Shown: positions 1-4,866 of the stretch, one piece after another
Position numbering within the stretch: position 1 is the first letter of the stretch
How the letters are laid out: every line of letters begins with the position of its first letter
Assembly (NCBI GenBank): GCA_903924805.1
Contig: CAIYCZ010000270.1
Span: 1-7,083, forward strand
Source: an uncultured delta proteobacterium
GTDB lineage: Bacteria; Desulfobacterota; WTBG01; CAIYCZ01
Direction of reading: 5' to 3'
Length of the DNA: 7,083 nucleotides
Made by a program: the position numbers and the translations under genes
Notes under the pieces: generated by a model
The model's database searches: none
The model's input: only the letters and a program-made list of their open reading frames with translations
What the model was told of the DNA's origin: nothing

Positions 1-455
1 AGCCGGTGTGAGGTAATGCCGATGTGCCGCACCCTGCCGGCATCGCGCGCCCTGCGCACTACTTCGTACGGCCCGTTGGGGGCAAACACTGCCTTCAGGT
101 TTTCTTCTGAGCTAACATTGTGAAACTGATAAAGGTCAACGTAGTCTGTTTGCAGGTTCTTCAGGCTGGTCTCAAGATCAGCCGCCACCGCTTCTCCGGT
201 GCGGGAAGCTGACTTGGTAGCAAGCACCAGATCCTCTCTACGGCCGGCAATGGCTTTCCCGATCCGCTCTTCGCTGCAGGTGTACATGCGCGAAGTGTCA
301 ATAAAGTTTATTCCCAAATCAAGGCTCTCCTGCACGATGCGTATCGCCGCATCCTCGGGCGGGGTTTGAATGGGTATGCCGCCGAAACCTATTTTAGTAA
401 CCCTGAGATTGGTTTTGCCCAGTCGAATTGTTTCCATAGCCTGTGGTGCCTTCAT
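1..455 (-). CDS. Aldo/keto reductase, N-terminal part (runs off the left edge)
   Basis: This is a partial gene: 151 codons are visible and the frame is still open at base 1. The product is an aldo/keto reductase, a TIM-barrel enzyme that reduces or oxidises carbonyl compounds with NAD(P)H in the cytoplasm. The N-terminus RLGKTNLRVTKIGFGGIPIQ is typical of the family. The catalytic tetrad can be placed at Asp53 and Tyr58 (FIDTSRMY), Lys81 (LATKS) and His112 (YQFHN), matching the usual spacing. The visible end, RVRHIGITSH, is the strand that normally follows. GFGGIPI is common in aldo/keto reductases with a C-terminal ferredoxin-like domain, but that region lies outside the window, so this cannot be tested. 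The start is uncertain. ATG at 455 has no Shine-Dalgarno sequence, whereas ATG at 437 gives the usual family N-terminus (METIRLG) with GAAGG about 11 bases upstream. The substrate is unknown. Confidence 0.93.
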   Translation of the reverse strand, partial: MKAPQAMETIRLGKTNLRVTKIGFGGIPIQTPPEDAAIRIVQESLDLGINFIDTSRMYTCSEERIGKAIAGRREDLVLATKSASRTGEAVAADLETSLKNLQTDYVDLYQFHNVSSEENLKAVFAPNGPYEVVRRARDAGRVRHIGITSHR

Positions 456-553
456 AAAAACATTAATCGTGACTGTCCGCCAGCGAGTTTAATTTTGTAG
501 ATAATAAAATAATAAAAGGAAACGGTTCTATTTAAAGAAACATCGCGGTATGG
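456..553 (-). promoter_or_regulatory. AT-rich intergenic stretch upstream of the aldo/keto reductase
   Basis: These 98 bases separate the stop of the exported protein from the start of the aldo/keto reductase on the same strand. Read on the minus strand, the stretch is rich in A and T and contains TATTAT about 18 bases after TAGAAC, a poor match to a sigma70 promoter. Just after the upstream gene is a weak bulged hairpin (GTTTCT, loop, AGAAC) followed by a T-rich run, which could be a weak terminator. Neither element is strong. A separate promoter for the reductase is plausible but not shown. Confidence 0.25.
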
Positions 554-1552
554 TCATTGGTAGCGTTTGGCTCCCCGTGCATGGGAAGAGCGCTCCGGCC
601 TGCACCTGAAATACGTGTTCCATTCAGGTGTTGCCGAGTCTATGGCGCGCTCAAGCTTAATCGTCACCTCTCCCCCGTTTTTATCCGGGTCGATTCTCAA
701 AACAAACTCGCTTGGCCCCACATGGTCATACTTGTTCCCCCAGTCATACGAGTATCCCAGCCTGGTCCACGGGAATCCCCACGTGTCAGGATCAGCTTCA
801 TCTCCTATAGTGTAGATAGTTTGTGCCCGGTTTATAAACCATGTTTTGTATGGTACTGCGGTAGTTGACCACTGGGCATCTTTGAACAGCACACTGTCGT
901 CTAATTTAAGAAAGGGATTTATGTCAACAGGAAATAACCAGTGGTCTTGAGCAATTTTGATCGCTATCTCAGCTTCATGATCAGTGATTTCCGGGTCAGG
1001 GCTGGGACGGAACAGGGAACTGGTATTGACCCACATCTCTACAATGACATCATAGTCATATGCCGGATGCAGCCCTAATACCTCCTTAACCCGTTTGGCA
1101 TCAGGGGGGCAACGGGTGCACCAGTTTTTGCGGATAAAAAAGTTTTTCAGTTCCGGAACGACCGTGACCCACAGGGTTTTCATGAGAACATATTCTTGCT
1201 GGTGCTGCTCAAGGCTATCCTTATAAAAATTTTCATAAGAATCACGTGACATGAAGGTTGCCACCAGCACCCGCGAATTGCCCGGCTCACCCTCCCAGGT
1301 TATTTCGCTGCCCGACAGTATGTGCTCATTAACCCGGTCATGACCGGGGACCACTGCCAAAAGCCTTGTGGATATCTCATCCTGCGTTGCCACCTCGGTA
1401 TCTGCAAGCGCATCGAAGTATGCCTGTTTGTCAGCATCAGTATATTCAGCGCCAGAGATTACCGGTGCCTGCGCAGCACCTATCAATGCCAGTATTGCCA
1501 GGTTTGTAACGATAGAGGATAAAAAGTGTTTTTTAGCCATGCGGTAAAACAT
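554..1552 (-). CDS. Exported protein of unknown function, 332 residues
   Basis: I do not recognise this family. The N-terminus is a clear Sec signal peptide: basic start MFYRMAKKH, hydrophobic stretch about residues 10-29, and likely cleavage after AQA (29) or SGA (35), so the mature protein is periplasmic or secreted. There is no lipobox and no later membrane segment. The mature part is acidic and rich in aromatics, with many Trp and Tyr in the last 130 residues (WLFP, WSTT, KTWF, WGFPWTRLGYSYDWG). It carries one Cys pair in NWCTRCPP (Cys145, Cys148) and a lone Cys317. The motif is CxxCP, not CxxCH, so it is not a c-type haem site. FRPSPDPEITDHEAE (181-195) looks like a conserved family block. 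The start was moved to ATG 1552 because AGGAGG sits 5 bases upstream, while the longer GTG reading at 1558 would overlap that site. It is transcribed divergently from the rhodanese/ferritin fusion, suggesting but not proving shared control. Confidence 0.85.
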   Translation of the reverse strand: MFYRMAKKHFLSSIVTNLAILALIGAAQAPVISGAEYTDADKQAYFDALADTEVATQDEISTRLLAVVPGHDRVNEHILSGSEITWEGEPGNSRVLVATFMSRDSYENFYKDSLEQHQQEYVLMKTLWVTVVPELKNFFIRKNWCTRCPPDAKRVKEVLGLHPAYDYDVIVEMWVNTSSLFRPSPDPEITDHEAEIAIKIAQDHWLFPVDINPFLKLDDSVLFKDAQWSTTAVPYKTWFINRAQTIYTIGDEADPDTWGFPWTRLGYSYDWGNKYDHVGPSEFVLRIDPDKNGGEVTIKLERAIDSATPEWNTYFRCRPERSSHARGAKRYQ

Positions 1553-1557
1553 ACGCA

Positions 1558-1563
1558 CCTCCT
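1558..1563 (-). promoter_or_regulatory. Ribosome binding site fixing the start of the exported protein
   Basis: A perfect AGGAGG on the minus strand lies 5 bases before ATG 1552. It overlaps the in-frame GTG at 1558 and is 17 bases from the next ATG (1540). ATG 1552 is therefore the best start. Confidence 0.8.
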
Positions 1564-1631
1564 TTTTGCACTGAGGTTACTATTCAGGATTTATTACCCC
1601 CTCTTTCAATTGAAGGTAGTTTTATAAAAGT

Positions 1632-1661
1632 CTTATAGTATGGGTTCAGGGGCGTTGTAAA
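1632..1661 (-). promoter_or_regulatory. Probable sigma70-type promoter for the exported protein gene
   Basis: On the minus strand, TTTACA (1656-1661) is followed after 18 bases by TATAAG (1632-1637). Each hexamer matches the consensus at five of six positions. Transcription would begin near 1625 and leave a leader of about 70 bases before ATG 1552. A 10-base palindrome, TTTTATAAAA (1620-1629), covers the predicted start, and another, TTCAATTGAA (1605-1614), lies in the leader. Either could be an operator, although both may be chance in AT-rich DNA. Confidence 0.5.
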
Positions 1662-1670
1662 GATTTCTCT

Positions 1671-1699
1671 TTGACGTTTGCCATGACCGGCGGTATAAC
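1671..1699 (+). promoter_or_regulatory. Probable sigma70-type promoter for the rhodanese/ferritin gene
   Basis: TTGACG (1671-1676), a 17-base spacer and TATAAC (1694-1699) each match the consensus at five of six positions with ideal spacing. Transcription would begin near 1706 and give a leader of about 37 bases before ATG 1743. The -35 box lies only 9 bases from the -35 box of the divergent promoter, so one regulator bound between them could affect both genes. Confidence 0.65.
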
Positions 1700-1742
1700 C
1701 AGAAACAGATTAACGGCATAATGAAAAAAGGGAGGTGCATTT

Positions 1743-2579
1743 ATGGCATTAGAAGACCTTGCCACCCCGATAAACTCAATTACCGCAGACCAGGCCCGGG
1801 AATATATCAAAACCCATAAGGAGGGCTCGTTTACCATTCTCGATGTGCGCCAGCCCAATGAATACGAGCAGGAGCACCTGCCCGGTGCCCGGTTAATACC
1901 GCTGCCTGACCTGGCTGATTCGCTGAAGCAGCTTGACCCTGAAAAACCCCTTATCATCTACTGCGCCAAAGGCGGAAGAAGCCAGGTGGCTTGCAAGCTT
2001 TTGTCAGGTCAGGGATTTAAATTGGTATATAACCTTGCAGGCGGCATCTCCGCCTGGAACGGGCTTACGGCTGCCGGCCCGCAGGAGCTTCACCTTGCCT
2101 TTCTCAAAGAGGGCGCAGGTGCGGAACGAATGATTCTTCTTGCCTACCGGATGGAAGATGCGCTGCGGCTGTTTTATCTCGAGGCACAGACAAAAACCCG
2201 GGATCGTGAGCTTGTCACTGTCTTTTCCAATATGGCTTCTGTCGAAGAAAAGCACAAACATAGCATCATTGAGATCTGCATAAAGATGGGACTTATAAGC
2301 GCCCGTGATGTGCCGGATATAACAAGCGCCCGCATGAATACTATTATCGAGGGGGGTTTTGATACTGACGAGTTCTTCCGTCAGAACGAGGAGCATCTGA
2401 AAACGATACGGGGTTCACTTGCTCTTGCGATGATGGTTGAAACCCAGTCTCTTGATTTGTACCTGCGGCTTGCCGGGGCAGTGTCTGATAACACGGCAAA
2501 GGAGTTTCTGCTGACCATGGCTGACATGGAAAAAGAGCACCTGTCTTACATGGCAAAACTGTTTGAGAAAAAGGGCTGA
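1743..2579 (+). CDS. Rhodanese domain fused to a ferritin-like (rubrerythrin-type) diiron domain
   Basis: This is a 278-residue cytoplasmic two-domain protein with no signal peptide. Residues about 10-110 are a rhodanese domain: LDVRQPNEYEQEHLPGA (33-49) is the classic first motif, and the active loop CAKGGRS (74-80) carries the persulfide-forming Cys74. Residues about 125-275 form a four-helix ferritin-like domain. The expected diiron ligands are all visible: Glu138 (MEDALRLFY), Glu168 and His171 (EEKH), Glu233 (VETQSLDLY) and Glu263 and His266 (EKEH). The Glu to Tyr spacing of 7 in helices 1 and 3 matches rubrerythrin. There is no C-terminal rubredoxin CxxC domain, so electrons would have to come from elsewhere. 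From the families, the protein may move sulfane sulfur and may reduce peroxide or bind iron. How the domains cooperate is not known to me. The start is secure: GGGAGG lies 7 bases before the ATG, and the gene has its own promoter. Confidence 0.93.
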   Translation: MALEDLATPINSITADQAREYIKTHKEGSFTILDVRQPNEYEQEHLPGARLIPLPDLADSLKQLDPEKPLIIYCAKGGRSQVACKLLSGQGFKLVYNLAGGISAWNGLTAAGPQELHLAFLKEGAGAERMILLAYRMEDALRLFYLEAQTKTRDRELVTVFSNMASVEEKHKHSIIEICIKMGLISARDVPDITSARMNTIIEGGFDTDEFFRQNEEHLKTIRGSLALAMMVETQSLDLYLRLAGAVSDNTAKEFLLTMADMEKEHLSYMAKLFEKKG

Positions 2580-2587
2580 TTTTTTCT

Positions 2588-2610
2588 AAAAACGCAACAG
2601 GCACTGCGCC
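2588..2610 (-). terminator. Weak candidate terminator of the small cysteine protein gene
   Basis: Just past the stop on the minus strand, CGCA (2593-2596 on the plus strand) pairs with TGCG (2605-2608) around an 8-base loop. Two G-U pairs can extend the stem, and a run of five T follows on the transcript. The stem is short, so this is only a candidate. It lies in the 33-base gap between convergent genes. Confidence 0.3.
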
Positions 2611-2612
2611 GT

Positions 2613-2846
2613 TTAGCTCGCCTGAATCAGCGCAATCATCTTCTTCATCGGCTCACGAAATGCCGTGCACTGCGGGCATTTCTCCGCCATAAACTGCTTC
2701 CACTGCTGCTTGTCCTCTGTCTTCATCTGGTTGAAGAGCGGCATCCAGTCATACTCCCAGCAGTTCTTACCCGCGTTGTACGCCGGACACGGGGTTCCCT
2801 TTTTTGCAATACACTCGGGATTCAGCACTGAGCATTCATTTGCCAT
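2613..2846 (-). CDS. Small six-cysteine protein, 77 residues, function unknown
   Basis: This is a small soluble protein with no signal peptide or membrane segment. It has six cysteines at 5, 12, 20, 29, 57 and 60. The first four fall in ECSVLNPEC, TPCPAY and KNCWEYDW. The last two form a CPQC pair (57-60), followed by a basic, hydrophobic C-terminal helix. Cys-rich N-terminal blocks containing NCWE recur in small proteins of anaerobic bacteria, and the pattern suggests a bound metal (zinc or Fe-S) or redox-active thiols. I cannot name a family. A ribosome binding site (AGGAGG, 5 bases upstream) fixes the start at ATG 2846, so the longer reading that begins MQEVI is not used: its extra codons are the ribosome binding site itself. 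The gene is convergent with the rhodanese/ferritin gene and divergent from the DUF4412-like gene, so it is probably transcribed alone. Confidence 0.82.
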   Translation of the reverse strand: MANECSVLNPECIAKKGTPCPAYNAGKNCWEYDWMPLFNQMKTEDKQQWKQFMAEKCPQCTAFREPMKKMIALIQAS

Positions 2847-2851
2847 GATTA

Positions 2852-2857
2852 CCTCCT
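2852..2857 (-). promoter_or_regulatory. Ribosome binding site of the small cysteine protein
   Basis: A perfect AGGAGG on the minus strand lies 5 bases before ATG 2846. It sits inside the longer in-frame reading that would begin at 2861, which argues against that longer start. Confidence 0.8.
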
Positions 2858-2954
2858 GCAATCTGTTTTTACCTTATTATTTTCTCTTTGCAGTTTATCA
2901 CATTTTCCTGTATGAAAAGTAAAGATATGCTTTAGTATAGCATCACAATGGGAT
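2858..2954. promoter_or_regulatory. Divergent promoter region between the small cysteine protein and the DUF4412-like gene
   Basis: Both genes must be transcribed outward from this AT-rich stretch. Candidate plus-strand elements are TGAAAA (2913-2918), 17 bases, then TATAGC (2936-2941); this would leave a very short leader before the AGGAGG of the 2966 gene. Candidate minus-strand elements are TTTACT (2918-2923), 18 bases, then GATAAA (2894-2899). The two sets overlap, so the promoters might compete. ATGCT/AGCAT (a 5-base inverted repeat around 2926-2942) covers the plus-strand -10. All of these matches are weak. Confidence 0.3.
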
Positions 2955-2965
2955 AGGAGGAAAGC

Positions 2966-3796
2966 ATGAAGAGAATAGTTGTTTTCACAAGCGCCTTTTT
3001 TCTTATATCGAGTTTTTGTTTTGCCATAGATCTTGGTGAGATCGGCAAAACCCTTGAAGGAGCAGGTGTCGGCGATGCCATTAAAGGTGCCGGCATTGAC
3101 CTCAACCGCATCACAGACTATCTGGACTGGGAGACCATAAATGTTTCGCTCAGCTCTGACATGACAAGCGTAACCGAGACCCTGGGGAAAAAGGTTGCAA
3201 TTGACGGGAAGGTATTCAAAAAAGGGCTTGAGGGCTTAAGAATAAATTTGAAGAGCGGGCTCGAAGTGCCCGGCAAAAAAACCATAAAGCTTACTGACTG
3301 CTATGTCCTGCTGCATCTCATGCAGAAGGATGCGTATCTCATCTTCCCGCTGCGCAAGGCCTATATAAAGGTCGACCCCGATGAAGTCCATGATATGCTG
3401 GGCAACCTGAAGAAAAAACATGACGGGAAACCAAAGGTGGAGAAAAAAGAAGAGCTGGGCATGGAAACCGTCGAAGGGTATTCATGCAAAAAGATGCACG
3501 TGGTTACGTCACTCCCCAGCGGCACCAGAACTGACACCGTGGCCTGGCTGGCGCAGGACCTCAAGGGGTTTCCGGTAAAGTCGGTTGCAAGCTTTAAAAC
3601 CCCCCAGGGGATAACCGGCACCAACACCACATCCTTTACCAACATAGAGAAAAAAGAGCCTGAAGAAGAACTGTTTTCCTTCCCGAAAGATTATACTAAA
3701 TATGATAACCTTGTGGAAGTCGCAACGGAGGGTAAATTAGGGTCACGGCTTGATACTGTTAAGAAAAGAGCTGAGAAGCGCAAGCTCTCGAGATAA
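2966..3796 (+). CDS. Exported DUF4412-like protein, 276 residues
   Basis: The N-terminus MKRIVVFTSAFFLISSFCFA is a Sec signal peptide with likely cleavage after Ala20 (CFA-ID), so the mature protein should be periplasmic. Cys18 is not a lipobox cysteine, because Phe precedes it. Residues about 26-43 form a Gly-rich amphipathic stretch (GKTLEGAGVGDAIKGAG). The remainder is beta-rich: repeated strands carry alternating charged and hydrophobic residues, and the block GYSCKKMHV (171-179), AWLAQDLKGFPVKSV (193-207), LFSFPKDYTKYDN (236-248) resembles DUF4412 proteins, which share a LolA/LolB-like fold thought to bind lipids or lipoproteins. The assignment rests on motif memory, not on a search. The C-terminus is very basic (KKRAEKRKLSR). 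The ribosome binding site AGGAGG lies 5 bases before the ATG. The gene stands alone, divergent from the cysteine protein and convergent with the methyltransferase-like gene. Confidence 0.85.
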   Translation: MKRIVVFTSAFFLISSFCFAIDLGEIGKTLEGAGVGDAIKGAGIDLNRITDYLDWETINVSLSSDMTSVTETLGKKVAIDGKVFKKGLEGLRINLKSGLEVPGKKTIKLTDCYVLLHLMQKDAYLIFPLRKAYIKVDPDEVHDMLGNLKKKHDGKPKVEKKEELGMETVEGYSCKKMHVVTSLPSGTRTDTVAWLAQDLKGFPVKSVASFKTPQGITGTNTTSFTNIEKKEPEEELFSFPKDYTKYDNLVEVATEGKLGSRLDTVKKRAEKRKLSR

Positions 3797-3828
3797 AGAA
3801 AGGGGAATGGGCATCTCCTTTCTCTATC
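3792..3828. terminator. Long hairpin between convergent genes, possible bidirectional terminator
   Basis: The arms 3792-3805 and 3815-3828 form a 14-position stem with twelve Watson-Crick pairs, one G-U and one A-C mismatch around a 9-base loop. The hairpin begins in the TAA stop of the DUF4412-like gene and ends 3 bases before the stop of the convergent methyltransferase-like gene. Position and stability fit a shared terminator. There is no T run after the stem on either strand, so it may act by blocking 3' exonucleases or as a weak or factor-assisted terminator. Confidence 0.45.
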
Positions 3829-3831
3829 GCG

Positions 3832-4683
3832 TTATTTCATTGCCAATATGAAGTCTGTTACCGGAAGGTTAATCGCCTCGATGGTCTTTGTATCGCAGGT
3901 ATGGATGAAAGGAAAATGCTTCTCCAGGTATTTCCTGGCTTCCTGATAGGTAAAAAACTGTGATCCTATCTTTTCATAAATAATATCATACGCCTCTTTT
4001 TTCCCCGTAAGGTTTAAATCCTCCACCATAACCAGTATATCGGCAATCGGCGCAATCCTGTCGATAGAGCTATATCCCCCGTAGGGAATACAGAACCGCT
4101 CATACACCAGAACGGGGCTTACCAGCTGTGCAACCAGTTCTTCAGGCGGCTCATTCCTGAAATCCCAGACAAAATCATGAATGCTAAGCCGGGGAAATGA
4201 TTTTCTTAAACGTTCTCCGGTTCTGGCAATGCCCGGTGTTTTATCGGATATGATGACCGGAACAGATATGTCATGCCGTGCCATCTCCCTGCACAGGCCT
4301 TCGGTAACCTGCCCGGGGCCTGTCCCAATCTCAACGACAGTGCCGATGGGAACTGCTCGCATAATAGAAGAAACAATGCCAACCGTAGCATCAGCAAATA
4401 TTTTATAGATTTCGCTTTCGGCTATTTTCCGGTAGATTTCCTGAATTGCAGGATTTGACCAGTCCCATTCAGAGTCTCTGGTAACCTCCATGATGAGCTG
4501 CATCCACTCTATGAGGAAAAGAAACACGGATGGCACCTCATCATCCTGCACTTCCCTTCCGGCTAATATTTTTTCAGAGACAGCAACCAGCGGCTTCCAG
4601 TTGCCGATAGTGCTCAGGCATTTTTGATGGTACTGCTCCATGGGCTCCCTGATGCACGCTACTATTATATTTTTGTCGATCAT
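3832..4683 (-). CDS. Class I SAM-dependent methyltransferase-like protein, 283 residues
   Basis: This is a soluble protein with a helical N-terminal part (about 1-110) and a Rossmann-type C-terminal domain. Motif I, the SAM-binding glycine loop, is VVEIGTGPG (116-124). The acidic residue after the second strand is Asp147 in IISDKTP. HDFVWDF (169-175) and PVLVYERFC (190-198) fit motifs III and IV. The family transfers a methyl group from S-adenosylmethionine, but the substrate cannot be read from the sequence. The N-terminal helices resemble the acceptor-recognition caps of small-molecule methyltransferases. Loss of catalysis is possible, as motif IV lacks a typical acidic or NPPY-type site. 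ATG 4683 is preferred: GAGG lies 6 bases upstream, and the longer GTG reading at 4695 overlaps it. The gene lies downstream of the AOR gene on the same strand, but 183 bases with a repeat separate them, so co-transcription is doubtful. Confidence 0.85.
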   Translation of the reverse strand: MIDKNIIVACIREPMEQYHQKCLSTIGNWKPLVAVSEKILAGREVQDDEVPSVFLFLIEWMQLIMEVTRDSEWDWSNPAIQEIYRKIAESEIYKIFADATVGIVSSIMRAVPIGTVVEIGTGPGQVTEGLCREMARHDISVPVIISDKTPGIARTGERLRKSFPRLSIHDFVWDFRNEPPEELVAQLVSPVLVYERFCIPYGGYSSIDRIAPIADILVMVEDLNLTGKKEAYDIIYEKIGSQFFTYQEARKYLEKHFPFIHTCDTKTIEAINLPVTDFILAMK

Positions 4684-4689
4684 ACTATT

Positions 4690-4693
4690 CCTC
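4690..4693 (-). promoter_or_regulatory. Ribosome binding site of the methyltransferase-like gene
   Basis: GAGG on the minus strand lies 6 bases before ATG 4683 and overlaps the alternative in-frame GTG at 4695, favouring the ATG. Confidence 0.6.
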
Positions 4694-4701
4694 ACGGTTA
4701 C

Positions 4702-4734
4702 TCATGGGGAACCCCCCCATGACTGATTTTTTTT
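4702..4734 (+). terminator. GC hairpin followed by a T8 run, pointing away from the methyltransferase-like gene
   Basis: TCATGGGG (4702-4709) pairs perfectly with CCCCATGA (4715-4722) around the 5-base loop AACCC. After CTGA there are eight consecutive T (4727-4734). Read on the plus strand this resembles an intrinsic terminator, with a slightly long gap between stem and T run. No plus-strand gene precedes it, so it would stop antisense transcripts. On the minus strand it is a stable hairpin in the 5' leader, 9 bases before the GAGG of the methyltransferase-like gene. Confidence 0.4.
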
Positions 4735-4780
4735 GGGTTCGCCCTTGGGAATATGTTTCTTTACAAGTATTTGTTTTTGC

Positions 4781-4838
4781 GTAGGTTGGGTTGAGGTACG
4801 AAACCCAACAGTTTTTTTGCGGGCTTAACCCAACCTAC
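4781..4838. repeat. REP-like intergenic palindromic element
   Basis: GTAGGTTGGGTT (4781-4792) is repeated perfectly inverted as AACCCAACCTAC (4827-4838). The 8-base core GTTGGGTT (4785-4792) can also pair with AACCCAAC at 4802-4809, so two mutually exclusive hairpins are possible. The GTAGGTTGGGTT ... AAACCCAAC arrangement is a recurring intergenic repeat type in many environmental bacterial genomes, similar to REP sequences mobilised by IS200-like RAYT transposases. Only one copy is in this window and no transposase is present. It sits just after the stop of the AOR gene, where it may act as an mRNA-stabilising or terminating structure. Confidence 0.65.
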
Positions 4839-4866
4839 AAATTTACACTTTTCGTTAAGCCACTAC

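Noticed and set aside
557..868. Open frames on the plus strand inside the exported protein gene (and similar ones inside the other genes)
   Set aside because: They overlap genes with clear signal peptides or family motifs on the other strand, have no convincing ribosome binding sites and show no domain character.
1108..1119. CxxC motif in the exported protein as a c-type haem site
   Set aside because: The motif reads CTRCP, with Pro instead of the His needed for haem attachment.
2561..2593. AT-only hairpin (AGAAAAA with TTTTTCT) at the end of the rhodanese/ferritin gene as its terminator
   Set aside because: The stem is nearly all A-T and part of it is coding. It is too weak to call an intrinsic terminator.
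3014..3025. Lipoprotein signal in the DUF4412-like protein (Cys18)
   Set aside because: The residue before the Cys is Phe, which does not fit a lipobox. A signal peptidase I site after CFA fits better.
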